In this document: piece by piece, positions 47,254 through 56,516 of the stretch
Layout of the letters: each line of letters starts with the position of its first letter
Position numbering within the stretch: the first letter of the stretch is position 1
Origin: Dactylococcopsis salina PCC 8305
Lineage (GTDB): Bacteria; Cyanobacteriota; Cyanobacteriia; Cyanobacteriales; Rubidibacteraceae
Assembly: GCF_000317615.1 (NCBI RefSeq)
Contig: NC_019780.1
Coordinates: 3,698,722-3,762,721 of the forward strand
Length of the DNA: 64,000 nt
Direction of reading: 5' to 3'
Translations under genes and position numbers: made by a program
Notes under the pieces: model-generated
Database searches by the model: none
What the model saw: the letters and a program-made list of their open reading frames with translations, nothing else
Told to the model about the DNA's origin: nothing

Positions 47254-48051
47254 TTAGTCTTTTTTGGCAACGTGAATGTAGAAGTCTGGATCATCTTGAT
47301 GATAAGTTTCTTGGAAGTCACCATAAGTGGTCACATCTTGGAAACCTACCTCATGGAGAAGACGGCGCACATAATCTTTACGCAAAGGGAACATATTGAG
47401 GTGATACACCGATTCATCAGGGAACTGATAACGGAAACGAGCTAAACCATCATCCACATATTCTGGTTCTGCTTTTACGTTTTCGCCACAGTAGTAGTAA
47501 GTATGCTTGCTTTTGAACCCTTCATCCAGAATTAAGTCGTAATTCCGTTGGTCTAAAATTAAAATTCCGTCATGTTTCAAGACGGAATAAAATTCGGCGA
47601 GTGCTTTACGGCGATCTTCTTCTGAGAACAGGTGAGTGAAGGAGTTTCCTAAACAAATCACTGCGTCAAATCGTTCTTGTACGTCACGAGTTAACCAGCG
47701 CCAGTCCGCGTGAACGGTACTTAAAATTTGATCCTTGCGAGTGGCGTTTTCAAATGCTTTTACTAACATCTCAACGCTACCGTCAACACTAGCAACGTTA
47801 AACCCAGCTTCAATTAAGCGAATGGAGTGGAAACCCGTTCCCGTGGCAGCATCTAATACCCGATCGGCGCCATGTTCTTTTAGGGTTTTGATGAAAAATT
47901 CCCCTTCACTGGTCGATCGCGCTTGCCAATTGATTAACTCGTCCCATTTTTCTACGAACCCTTCAATGTATTCATTTTGGTAATGATCACTATCCCGGAC
48001 TTCAATGGGATTTTCGCCGTAGTTTTGGACTTTTTTTTCTTTAATTGCCAT
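47254..48051 (-). CDS. bsmA: Glycine/sarcosine N-methyltransferase
   Basis: 265 aa enzyme methylating glycine to sarcosine and dimethylglycine. Motif I is VLDAATGTGFHSIRLIEAG near residue 62. The N-terminal NPIEVRDSDHYQNEY and the HTYYYCGENVKAEPEY stretch agree with Aphanothece GSMT as I recall it. It is the first gene of the betaine operon. The 518 bp upstream, shared with a divergent histidine kinase gene, should contain salt-responsive regulation, though no operator can be named. Confidence 0.95.
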   Translation of the reverse strand: MAIKEKKVQNYGENPIEVRDSDHYQNEYIEGFVEKWDELINWQARSTSEGEFFIKTLKEHGADRVLDAATGTGFHSIRLIEAGFNVASVDGSVEMLVKAFENATRKDQILSTVHADWRWLTRDVQERFDAVICLGNSFTHLFSEEDRRKALAEFYSVLKHDGILILDQRNYDLILDEGFKSKHTYYYCGENVKAEPEYVDDGLARFRYQFPDESVYHLNMFPLRKDYVRRLLHEVGFQDVTTYGDFQETYHQDDPDFYIHVAKKD

Positions 48052-48569
48052 GGTTTTTTTGGATTGTGTTTACTTTCGTCGAGATTGACACGCCACCACA
48101 CACTGCAACATTACTTTGAAAAGCTGTTTCCTTGTGTTTTGACAAAATTGGAGGAGTTATTGCTGATTTGCCTTTTTTCTTGTGGCTTTGCTCGTGTCAT
48201 TTGTCTCTTGTCTTTCCCTGCTGATTAGGGTTTTAGTTCATTCAAAGTAATGTCATTGGGAATGATTTTTGAAAATTGGCAACACTTTCCCCAAAATATA
48301 AATGTCTTTTTACAATTTGGCTACATTAGCAACCCCTTACATTGAATCGTTTATTTGGATTTCTGTCTAGGGGGAAATCAAAAATTAGCAAATTGTAATA
48401 AAAATTAATAATAAATCTATCTTAAGAAAGAAGTGAAATATATTAAATTTAAGCTAAAAGCAAAGGCGTGGAAATTGCCACTAATTCGTTCGGTTCTACG
48501 GCTAGAGAGACAAGAAAGAAAAACGATAACATAACGATGACGAAAGTTTAGCGATGGAAAAAGGGGCAA
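48052..48569. other. Divergent intergenic region between bsmA and the kinase gene
   Basis: 518 bp without a gene. The middle (about 48360-48470) is very AT-rich. Plus-strand TTGACA hexamers occur near 48085 and 48143, but no well-spaced partner is obvious for either direction. It presumably holds both promoters. Confidence 0.5.
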
Positions 48570-49931
48570 ATGGTGAAAGTTCAGCAGTTGCCAAGGTTAA
48601 GCCAAATGATGGGGACACAAAAATCATCGCCTCTAGAAGCGAGGGATCAGTTGCAAGGATGGAGAGAATGGTATGGCGCGATCGGTGCTTTAAATGCTTT
48701 ACTCACCTCGATCGAGCAAGGAATCATTTTGTCAAGCCCCACACCAATCATCAATTCGTCACAATCAAAGCCTAATCTAACCTCGGTGGTTTTTACCCCG
48801 AATCTCTCTTTTCTTGGCGAAAAAGGTTCACGTTTACTCGGTGTTGCACCCGTCACACCTAGAGACAACGGCGACTCCCCGCAAGTCCAATCCGTACCGT
48901 TATCTGCCCATGATCCCCTACAAAATGAGCAATTTTGCTTAGTGTTGACCCCTGAATTTTCTCTGTTAATGGTGCTAACACTCAACGCCGATGGGGAATC
49001 TCATTTTGATTTTTCCTTTGATCCAGACGTAACCCAACCCTCATGGCTGCGGCTTCGATCGCGCCTACAAAGTAATGCACCAGAAAAACTGCAACAACTA
49101 GAATCAAAACAGTTCCCCTTTTGCGCTCCTGATTACCGTCTCGTTAGCCAATTTACCCGTGAAATGTTGGCTCATCTTCCCAGAGAACAAGGCACAAACC
49201 AAAACAGTAAAATAACACCTTCTTCCGATGTAGAATTGTTGCAAGCGCTCACCCATGAAGTGAGAACGCCACTAACAACCATCCGAATGCTGACTCGTTT
49301 ATTATTAAAGCGCAAAGATTTAGGTGCAGATGTCCAGAAACGTTTGCGAGTCATTGATCAAGAATGCACCGAACAAATTAACCGCATGGAATTAATTTTC
49401 CAGGCAACAGAATTAGAAGGAAAAAACGAGTCAGAAGTAGGAGTTAATCTCACTCCAACTCCTTTAGAAGAGTTACTGAATAAAAATATTCCCTATTGGA
49501 AAAAACAGGCAAAACGTCGTAACGTCGAGTTAGATGTGATTCTTCCCGAACAACTCCCCACTGTGATTAGTAATCCTCAATTACTCACGCAAGTTTTAAC
49601 GGGATTAATGGAAAACTTTACCTCCCGTTTAGGAACAGGGGGTAGAATGAAAATACAAGTTACCACCGCAGGCAGTCAAATCAAGTTACAGTTACTTTCT
49701 CAAAGTTATCATCCCCAAAGTCTAAATCAAAGTATTGATCATCCCCAAGAAAAATCAATTGGTCAGTTGTTAACCTTACAACCAGAAACAGGAAATTTAA
49801 GTTTAAACTTGAATGTAACCAAAAACTTATTTGAAGCGATCGGTGGTAAATTAACGGTGCGTCAACGTGCCGAAACAGGAGAAGTATTAACGGTATTTCT
49901 GCCAGCAAATCTCATTAAATCATCGGAGTAA
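48570..49931 (+). CDS. Sensor histidine kinase, soluble, degenerate ATPase domain
   Basis: 453 aa without membrane segments. An N-terminal region of about 220 residues of unknown type precedes the H-box LLQALTHEVRTPLTTIR (about residue 228) and dimerisation helices. The ATP-binding domain has an N-box-like LTGLMENFTSRLG and a final GNLSLNLNVTKNLFEAIGG, but the DxGxG motif is not recognisable, so ATP binding may be weak. No response regulator is adjacent. It is divergent from the betaine genes; an osmotic role is a guess. It is 5 bp before grxC. Confidence 0.82.
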   Translation: MVKVQQLPRLSQMMGTQKSSPLEARDQLQGWREWYGAIGALNALLTSIEQGIILSSPTPIINSSQSKPNLTSVVFTPNLSFLGEKGSRLLGVAPVTPRDNGDSPQVQSVPLSAHDPLQNEQFCLVLTPEFSLLMVLTLNADGESHFDFSFDPDVTQPSWLRLRSRLQSNAPEKLQQLESKQFPFCAPDYRLVSQFTREMLAHLPREQGTNQNSKITPSSDVELLQALTHEVRTPLTTIRMLTRLLLKRKDLGADVQKRLRVIDQECTEQINRMELIFQATELEGKNESEVGVNLTPTPLEELLNKNIPYWKKQAKRRNVELDVILPEQLPTVISNPQLLTQVLTGLMENFTSRLGTGGRMKIQVTTAGSQIKLQLLSQSYHPQSLNQSIDHPQEKSIGQLLTLQPETGNLSLNLNVTKNLFEAIGGKLTVRQRAETGEVLTVFLPANLIKSSE

Positions 49932-49936
49932 TTATT

Positions 49937-50284
49937 ATGTTGAAATCTTTACTGGCTTTATTCGGACGAAAACCGCAAAACTATCAAGCAAACGTAGAAA
50001 TTTATACCTGGCAAACTTGCCCATTTTGTATCCGTGCGAAAATGCTATTGGGTTGGAAAGGAGTAAAATTCACTGAATATAAAATCGACGGCGACGAACA
50101 AGCAAGAAACCAAATGGCAAAACGTGCCAATGGTTGTCGCAGTGTTCCTGAAATTTTTATTAATAATGAGCATATCGGCGGTTGTGATGAATTGTATGCT
50201 TTAGATAAAACTGGAGAACTGGATCAAAAATTAATGCAGTCTGCGAATGCGTGCGACCTGAACTGGTCGGTTGAATCGGTGTAA
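49937..50284 (+). CDS. grxC: Glutaredoxin, 3' end interrupted by a group II intron
   Basis: The glutaredoxin fold has CPFC (about residue 31) and the cis-proline RSVPEIFINNEHIGGCDEL. It is the GSH-dependent reductant for, among others, ArsC-type arsenate reductases. The genuine coding sequence runs to 50250. The intron starts at 50251 (GTGCGACC), so the unspliced frame adds ten foreign residues and ends at 50284. After splicing the frame resumes at 52602 and stops at TGA 52609-52611, giving a normal length of about 107 aa. It is 5 bp after the kinase gene. Confidence 0.9.
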   Translation: MLKSLLALFGRKPQNYQANVEIYTWQTCPFCIRAKMLLGWKGVKFTEYKIDGDEQARNQMAKRANGCRSVPEIFINNEHIGGCDELYALDKTGELDQKLMQSANACDLNWSVESV

Positions 50285-52601
50285 CCCTTACACCACAGGG
50301 ATTTCCACCCCTGTCCTTCGTGGAAAACTCTCCCCATTCGGAGAATGGCGACGCTGGTAGTAAGTAATGAAACCAGTGGAATGCACGCCCCAAAAGTAAC
50401 GGTTGCTGGTAGGATAGACTGGTTTCCGTGCGAGAAGGAGAATTGGAAGGATGAACATAGTCCAAGCTGATGATTAAACTGCGTGATAGACTGAACAGCC
50501 AAATTATTCCTGATAGGCTGTAACCAAAACGGTAAGAGGGTGGTTTATATTCTGTATTTTGATATAAACGTGGAAACTCATCCCCTCCGCAGAATAGTCA
50601 GCCATCCCAACCAATTCGTATGTTCAATCGATACAACAGGGTAAGCCCTACAGAGTCTTTCGACTGGTCGAGTCGGGAGTAGGGAGGAGGCAACGAACCC
50701 ACAACTCTCTGGAGGGTAGAAGATGAGGCAAAAAGCGAACGCCAGCCTGTAATGGGTTGGATAGGGGTTGAAACATTATCCCTGACCGAAAGGAAAGCAG
50801 ACTTGCCTTTGGTCTTATACGAAAGAGAAAACAACAAGGAAACTAAACGGAGATAGAAGTTAGATGTCAAGCCCTAGTTTGATAAATGGAGTCGATGGAC
50901 AGTTGACCGACTGGAGTCAGATTAACTGGCGAAAAGCTCGGAAGATTGTTAAGAATCTACGTGGTCGTATCTTTCGTGCTAGAAGTCTTGGTAAGTGGAA
51001 GCAACTTCGTCGGTTGCAGAAACTTTTGTTACGAAGCCGTGCTAATTTGCTTTTATCAGTGCGACAAATCACTCAAGTTAATCTAGGTAAGCGTACCGCA
51101 GGGGTAGATAAGGAGGTACTAAATACCCCAGACGAGCGAGTGAAACTTGTGAACAGTTGGGAAATGCCAAAGGCTAACCCGACACGACGAGTTTACCTAC
51201 CCAAACCTAACGGGAAGAAACGTCCCCTCGGAATCCCTACCGTTCGGGATAGAGTCGCACAAGCAATAATTAAAAATATACTAGAACCCGAATGGGAAGC
51301 GGTATTTGAGCCTAACTCCTATGGGTTTAGATGCGGGCGGAGTTGTCACGATGCCATTGAACAATGTTTTATTAAGTTCAGGGCTGGAAATAAAGGTGGA
51401 CACCTCTGGGTTCTAGACGCTGACATTAAGGGCTTCTTCGACAACATTGCCCATGAATCCATCCTGACAGCAATTGAGTCTATACCACGTGGAGACTTAA
51501 TTGAAGGATGGTTAAAAGCTGGTTACCTCGATAAGGGTGTACTGAATCCGACCGTCATGGGAACACCACAAGGTGGAGTGATTAGCCCACTGTTAGCTAA
51601 CATTGGGTTACACGGGCTGGAGGACTTCATCAAGTCAGTCAACCCTAAGCTCGGAGTCATTCGTTACGCGGATGATTTCGTGGTCACTTCAAAGGATAAG
51701 GAAAGCCTAGAACACATACTTGACCAGATAAAGCAGTGGATGTTAGAACGAGGTCTGGAAATCAGCGCGGAGAAGACGAGAATTGTCTCGATGGAAGAAG
51801 GTTTTGACTTTCTTGGGTTCAACTTACGTCACTACGGTGGCAAATTACTGATTAAGCCCCAGAAAAAGAAGGTTCTCACCTTCTGTAAAAAGATTGGGGA
51901 AACTCTAGATAATATGAAAGCTCGCACTCAGGAAGATGTCATTAAAGCCCTAAATCCACTTCTTCGAGGTTTTGCTAACTACTACAGAGGAGTGGTTAGT
52001 AAAGAAACCTTTAACTATATCTCAAATCGAGTATGGCACTACCTCTTTAATTGGGCGTTACGGCGGCACCCGAATAAATCAAAAAAGTGGGTCTTCCACC
52101 GCTACTTTAAGCGTTTAAGAGGGAGAAACTGCTTTGCGTGTTACGGCACTGGTCGCGGAGGTAAGGAAAAATTCTTTATGCTCCACGATATCAGTAGCAC
52201 CCCTATCATCAGGCACGTAAAAGTTAAAGGGACAGCAAGCCCTGATGACCCCTCACTTCGGGATTACTGGCAAAATCGAAGCCTCAAGATAGGAAAACAA
52301 AAATGGGCAAAAGGTTCTAAATACGAGCAAGTAGCCAAGATGCAAGAGCATAAATGTCCTGTCTGTGGTGATAGCCTTTATAACGGAGAAGAAATCGAGA
52401 CTCACCATATAGTACCTGTGAAAGACGGTGGCTCAGACGACGCTGAGAATCTAGTCCACTTACACAAAGCGTGTCATAAGCAGGTACACAGTTCAAAAAC
52501 CAAGACGAAGGCTGGAAGTAAGGCTTGAGCCGTATGATGGGAAACTGTCACGTACGGTTCTTAGGGGAGGGGAGAGAGGCGACTCTCGAACCTTACCCGA
52601 T
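50251..52601 (+). mobile_element. Group II intron 1 (in the grxC/tadA overlap)
   Basis: 2351 bp. The 5' end is GTGCGACC (GUGYG consensus). Domain V lies at 52527-52560 (GAGCCGTATG, GGGAAACTGTC, CGTACGGTTC), overlapping the stop codon of the encoded protein. Domain VI follows, and the 3' end reads CCTTACCCGAT. The maturase gene lies in domain IV. Excising exactly this segment joins GAATGC to AGTGGGATGAG, which restores both grxC and tadA. The intron is in the sense orientation and looks intact. Confidence 0.92.
50864..52528 (+). CDS. ltrA: Group II intron reverse transcriptase/maturase (intron 1)
   Basis: 554 aa multifunctional protein. The N-terminal RT0 region is followed by RT motifs including GIPTVRDRVAQAIIKN, DADIKGFFDNI and the catalytic YADD (about residue 266). 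The maturase X domain follows, then a C-terminal HNH endonuclease with CPVC, ETHHIVPVKDGG and HKACH (about 500-545). All key residues are present, so splicing and mobility are plausible. The protein is about half as similar to the second intron's enzyme, as judged by eye, so the two introns are distinct lineages. Confidence 0.95.
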   Translation: MSSPSLINGVDGQLTDWSQINWRKARKIVKNLRGRIFRARSLGKWKQLRRLQKLLLRSRANLLLSVRQITQVNLGKRTAGVDKEVLNTPDERVKLVNSWEMPKANPTRRVYLPKPNGKKRPLGIPTVRDRVAQAIIKNILEPEWEAVFEPNSYGFRCGRSCHDAIEQCFIKFRAGNKGGHLWVLDADIKGFFDNIAHESILTAIESIPRGDLIEGWLKAGYLDKGVLNPTVMGTPQGGVISPLLANIGLHGLEDFIKSVNPKLGVIRYADDFVVTSKDKESLEHILDQIKQWMLERGLEISAEKTRIVSMEEGFDFLGFNLRHYGGKLLIKPQKKKVLTFCKKIGETLDNMKARTQEDVIKALNPLLRGFANYYRGVVSKETFNYISNRVWHYLFNWALRRHPNKSKKWVFHRYFKRLRGRNCFACYGTGRGGKEKFFMLHDISSTPIIRHVKVKGTASPDDPSLRDYWQNRSLKIGKQKWAKGSKYEQVAKMQEHKCPVCGDSLYNGEEIETHHIVPVKDGGSDDAENLVHLHKACHKQVHSSKTKTKAGSKA

Positions 52602-53131
52602 AGTGGGATGAGCGTATTTATCAAGAACATTGTCGTTGGATGGAGTACGCCCTCCAACTTGCCACAGAAGCAGGAGAAGCAGGGGAAATCCCCGTTGGTG
52701 CGGTAATTGTTGATGATCACGGGGCGATCGTGGGGGAAGGAAATAACCGTAAAGAGCGCGATCGTCTTCCCACCGCTCATGCAGAAATGATCGCCATTAA
52801 TCAAGCAGCCCAACGACGGGGGAATTGGCATCTTAATGATCTGAGGCTTTATGTGACCCTTGAACCTTGTCCCATGTGTAGTGGGGCAATTATTCAGGCT
52901 CGTTTAGGAACATTGGTTTATGGTGCAGACGATCCGAAAACTGGTGCGGTGCGAAGTGTTTTAAATCTTCCTGATAGCGCCGCATCTAATCATCATCTGA
53001 CAGTTATTGGTGGCGTTTTAAATCAGGCTTGTCGTCAGCAATTAAAACAGTGGTTTGCAGAAAAAAGACCTAAAATACAATCTATAGCGCTACGCGCTAG
53101 GCAAGAGGCAAAAGGCAAGAGGCAAAAGTGA
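52602..53131 (+). CDS. tadA: tRNA-specific adenosine deaminase, split by intron 1
   Basis: Exon 2 of TadA. Zinc and catalytic motifs are HAEMIAINQ and PCPMCSGA. It converts the wobble adenosine of tRNA-Arg(ACG) to inosine and is essential in bacteria. Exon 1 is only four bases (ATGC, 50247-50250). The spliced start reads MQWDERIYQEHCRWMEYAL. An in-frame TAG at 52601-52603 shows that the unspliced frame cannot be read from upstream; an internal ATG at 52640 might give a product lacking 13 residues. The last 16 or so residues are encoded by a dispersed repeat (53083-53187). Confidence 0.9.
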
Positions 53132-53187
53132 GTTATAGGTGAGTTTCAACATTTTTGAATGTCCTAACCTGATTTTGTAGCACTATA
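53083..53187. repeat. Short dispersed element with TATAGYGCTAC ends
   Basis: About 105 bp. The ends TATAGCGCTAC and GTAGCACTATA are inverted repeats with one mismatch. Its right half (about 53137-53190) is nearly identical to 46201-46256. It supplies the last codons of tadA. No target duplication is evident. GTTGGGT-type hairpins follow up to 53368. Confidence 0.7.
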
Positions 53188-53329
53188 AAACGTAGGTTGG
53201 GTGGAGGTAACGAAACCCAACACCAACCAGTGACCAGTTAAGCAGTTACCAGTTACTCATAGCTCTCAACCCTCATTTGGTGAAAGTTAATGAAAACTAA
53301 TAGCCAATTTGGATGAAGTTGGGTTTCGC

Positions 53330-53357
53330 GTAGAGACGTTCCATGGAACGTCTCTAC
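53330..53357. repeat. Perfect 28-bp palindrome nested in a GTTGGGT hairpin
   Basis: Arms GTAGAGACGTTCCA and TGGAACGTCTCTAC meet at CCATGG. It sits between GTTGGGTTTCGC and ACCCAACCTACG, so one hairpin family is inserted in the loop of another. It could serve as a bidirectional terminator for tadA and ribD, which converge here. Confidence 0.75.
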
Positions 53358-53368
53358 CCAACCTACGA

Positions 53369-54478
53369 CTAATCGATCGAAATATTACCTTTCAATAAAT
53401 AATCATCTCCCAGCTTTTCCCAAGTCAGTTCCTCTAACTTTAAAGCCTCCGTCATCTGTTTTAAATCTAAATTTCCCACAGGAGAAGGAGCATTAACCCC
53501 ACCAATAATTTTAGGCGCAATAAAAGCAAGAATTTGCTGCACTGCTCCTTCTTTAATTGCTTTCGCCCCTAGAGTGCCGCCGCATTCCCATAAAACTCTC
53601 GCCATTCCTCGCTCATACAAATATTTCATTACCTCTGATGGCGTTAAAGGAGATAACTGGAGAACTTCTACGCCTTGTTTTTCCAGTTGTTTTTGGACTT
53701 CTAAGTTTTCGGTTTCTGTTAAAACTAACGTTTTCACTTGTTCCGTTTCAAAAATATGAGCGCTGGGAGATAACTCTAAATTTCGAGTCATTACAATTCG
53801 CAGGGGATTATGTTCGGTTACGCCATGAGTGGTTAAATAAGGATTATCCTGACGCACTGTATTTCCCCCAACAATCACCGCATCACATTGGGAACGTTCT
53901 TGGTAAACTCGTTTCCGTGCTGGTGTGTCTGTTACCCATGCGCTATGTCCAGTAGTAGTGGCAATTTTCCCGTCTAAAGTCATGGCATACTTGAAAATGC
54001 CAAAAGGACGTTGCTTAACTATCCGTTGGATAAAACCCGCGTTTAATTCACGACAGGCTTTTTCTTCCACTCCGACAATGACAGAAATTCCTGCATGTTC
54101 TAAACGTTGTTTTCCCCCAGAAGCGGTGGCGTTGGGATCAGCCATTCCCATCACTACTTTTTTGAGGCCAGCGTTAATGACGGCTTCCGAACAGGGCGGT
54201 GTGCGTCCATAATGGTTACAGGGTTCTAAGTTAACGTAAAGGGTTGCGTCTCTGGCTTGTTCGCCAGCTTGACGTAAGGCGAATACTTCCGCATGGGGTT
54301 CACCCACCCCAGGATGATAGCCTTCTCCCACGATTTTCCCGTTTTGAACGACCACCGCGCCAACCAGGGGGTTCGGTGAGGTTTTGCCCATTCCGTTACT
54401 CGCTAGGCTTAAACAGCGTTTCATCATGGCTCGATCGAACGGTGTACCGATAACAGGGGAGATGATTGGGTTGTCCAT
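53369..54478 (-). CDS. ribD: Bifunctional riboflavin deaminase/reductase RibD
   Basis: 369 aa. The N-terminal deaminase domain has GEPHAEVFALRQAG and CNHYGRTPPCSEAV (about residues 45-90). The C-terminal reductase domain has KYAMTLDGKIAT and SQCDAVIVGGNTVRQDNP. It performs the second and third steps of riboflavin synthesis from GTP. The start MDNPIISPV is chosen over an in-frame ATG at 54508. A second, reductase-only relative lies at 44033-44731. Confidence 0.95.
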   Translation of the reverse strand: MDNPIISPVIGTPFDRAMMKRCLSLASNGMGKTSPNPLVGAVVVQNGKIVGEGYHPGVGEPHAEVFALRQAGEQARDATLYVNLEPCNHYGRTPPCSEAVINAGLKKVVMGMADPNATASGGKQRLEHAGISVIVGVEEKACRELNAGFIQRIVKQRPFGIFKYAMTLDGKIATTTGHSAWVTDTPARKRVYQERSQCDAVIVGGNTVRQDNPYLTTHGVTEHNPLRIVMTRNLELSPSAHIFETEQVKTLVLTETENLEVQKQLEKQGVEVLQLSPLTPSEVMKYLYERGMARVLWECGGTLGAKAIKEGAVQQILAFIAPKIIGGVNAPSPVGNLDLKQMTEALKLEELTWEKLGDDYLLKGNISID

Positions 54479-54632
54479 TGGGTAAATTGTTAGGAGTAGA
54501 GTTTGCAATTCTAGTTGTTAATATAAGTTTTTCTAATTAAAAAGTAGCCCAAAATACTAGAAGACTTATCTGAAAATTGTTAGAGTGAAAGTTGCCTGAC
54601 AAAAACGTCTTTCCTGAAATAAGTGATTAACC

Positions 54633-55382
54633 ATGATTTTAGAAACTCTCCCGAAAATGGAATCTTTTTCTCAGCCCAGTGGGCGAACTGAAGTGTTAAC
54701 TGTATTTTGTGATTTTGATGGACCATTAGTTGATGTTTCCGATCGTTACTACAATACTTATCAAATTGCCCTTAATCAAACTTATGAGCATTATCAGGAA
54801 GATGGCTCGTTTTTAACGCCTAACGTGCTGACAAAAGAGCAATTTTGGCAGATGAAACAAGAGCGAGTTTGTGATCAAGAAATTGCTTTACGTTCAGGCT
54901 TACAATTGCAACATATTCCTTATTTTGTTCAACAAGTGAGGGCAATTGTCAATGAATCTTTCTTGCTAAGAAAGGATAAGTTTCATCAGGGAGTGAATTG
55001 GGCGTTGGCGCTTCTCCATTGCCAAGGGGTGCGTTTGGTTGTGGTGACGTTACGCTGTCAGGAACAAGTGACCCAGCTTTTAAATAATTATGGCTTGTTA
55101 CGGTTGTTTAGTGGCGTTTATGGAACAACCGATGAAACGATCGCCTATCGTAATAATGTCGAATGCAAAACCGCCCTGTTGAAAAAAGCGATCGCGGAAC
55201 ATGGGGACGATCGCGCTTGTATGGTTGGCGATACGGAAGCCGACATTCTCGCCGCCCAAGCCACAGGAATCAGCGCGATCGCCCTCACCTGTGGCATTCG
55301 TAGCAGTAATTATCTCCAACAATTTCAACCCGATTACATTGAAAACGATCTTCTTTCGCTTACAAAAACTTACCTGAGTTAA
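54633..55382 (+). CDS. HAD family hydrolase
   Basis: 249 aa. Motif I is VFCDFDGPLVDVSDRYY (about residues 24-40) with both aspartates, motif II LVVVTLRCQEQ, and the late ACMVGDTEADILAAQATG carries motif IV. An alpha-helical cap is inserted after motif I. The family is phosphoglycolate-phosphatase-like; the exact substrate is unknown. It converges on mreD, the two stops overlapping by 4 bp. Confidence 0.88.
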   Translation: MILETLPKMESFSQPSGRTEVLTVFCDFDGPLVDVSDRYYNTYQIALNQTYEHYQEDGSFLTPNVLTKEQFWQMKQERVCDQEIALRSGLQLQHIPYFVQQVRAIVNESFLLRKDKFHQGVNWALALLHCQGVRLVVVTLRCQEQVTQLLNNYGLLRLFSGVYGTTDETIAYRNNVECKTALLKKAIAEHGDDRACMVGDTEADILAAQATGISAIALTCGIRSSNYLQQFQPDYIENDLLSLTKTYLS

Positions 55383-55882
55383 TCTTTGTCCAGTTTGTCC
55401 CAAAAGTAGTTTAAGGGATAGTAAACCACTGGCGCCCATAAACTACTCAGCAACGCCGAGACGATCGCGATCGTTTGATGTTGAGTCCAAATTGTCGTCA
55501 AGCGAGAAAAGTCTAAAATCGTATATTGAAGGGCGGTAAAGGTTTCTGCAATCACTGCCATCACAAAGACAATCAGCGCGATCGAGATGAAGTCTTCTTG
55601 AATATACTTTTCCTTATCAATCCGTCCTGTTAAAAATCCCACTAAAGCTAAACTAAACACATGAGAGGGACTTGATAGGCTCATCCCATCTTGAATTAAT
55701 CCCGCTGCCATCCCTCCGATTATCCCTTGCCAAGGCGGTCGTTTAATACTCCAAGCCACCACCCAAATTAACAACCAATGCGGTCCCAATCCCAATAAAA
55801 CTGTCCCTTGAAAACGGGTTGGGGAAAGGAGGCCACACAAAAGCAGGGAACTGATAGTAATTAGACAATTCACAATTCGCAA
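55379..55882 (-). CDS. mreD: Rod shape-determining protein MreD
   Basis: 167 aa with five to six predicted membrane helices. Motifs such as PHWLLIWVVAW, GIIGGMAAGLIQDGM and the final PLNYFWDKL agree with cyanobacterial MreD. It is part of the elongasome with MreB, MreC and RodA. mreB and mreC are usually just upstream on the same strand; here upstream lies repeat-rich DNA, so mreD is separated from them. Its 3' end overlaps the HAD hydrolase gene. Confidence 0.85.
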   Translation of the reverse strand: MRIVNCLITISSLLLCGLLSPTRFQGTVLLGLGPHWLLIWVVAWSIKRPPWQGIIGGMAAGLIQDGMSLSSPSHVFSLALVGFLTGRIDKEKYIQEDFISIALIVFVMAVIAETFTALQYTILDFSRLTTIWTQHQTIAIVSALLSSLWAPVVYYPLNYFWDKLDKD

Positions 55883-56010
55883 TTAAGAAGAATAGAAGAC
55901 CAATAATGGTAACTCGCTCTCGACAGTGATGGATGTTGGGTTTCACCGAACCTACGGTGTTGATTGTTCGATTTTAAGGAATTATATCAGGTTCGCCCGA
56001 TCGATAAATT

Positions 56011-56068
56011 AGTCATTAGTCATTAGTCATTAGTCATTGGTCATTAGTCATTAGTCATTAGTCATTAG
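56011..56068. repeat. Heptanucleotide tandem repeat (AGTCATT type)
   Basis: About eight 7-bp units (AGTCATT, one GGTCATT). The surrounding 55883-56356 contains GTTGGGT-type hairpins and an imperfect copy of the GTAGAGACC motif, but no gene. Confidence 0.9.
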
Positions 56069-56356
56069 GTAGAGACCTTCCATACTTCGACAAGAGTTCG
56101 GCGAGGCTCACTCGAGCCGCTCAGTAACAGGAACGTCTGTATATTAGTCATTGGGAAAACTGATCTCTTACTAATCACGAAGGACAAAGAACGAAGGACA
56201 AAGGACAACCATGTAGGCTCTTGTGAAGCTAGCGCGAAACCCAACACCAATCATAAGTAAATACTCGATCGGGTCAGGGTTTCAGTTTAATTCAGCAAAC
56301 CTAAACTAGAACTCAATCCATACAGTGATCGATGTTGGGTTTCACCCAACCTACTA

Positions 56357-56516
56357 CTGACCGATCGATGTTGGGTTTCACTCAACCTACCATTCATCAA
56401 AGCCCCCCAGAATTGGGGGGTTGGGGGGCAACTCCCACTGACCGATCGATGTTGGGTTTCACTCAACCTACCATTCATCAAAGCCCCCCAGAATTGGGGG
56501 GTTGGGGAGCAACTCA
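56357..56516. repeat. 81-bp tandem duplication of dispersed motifs
   Basis: Two units starting at 56357 and 56438, each with CTGACCGATCGATGTTGGG, a CTCAACCTACC arm and a CCCCCCAGAATTGGGGGG hairpin. The copies differ by about one base. A third partial copy of the GATGTTGGG part lies at about 56331. Confidence 0.9.

Noticed and set aside
50251-50284. Natural C-terminus of glutaredoxin ending in NWSVESV
   Set aside because: These codons are the first bases of the group II intron (GTGCGACC), so the residues exist only in unspliced transcripts.
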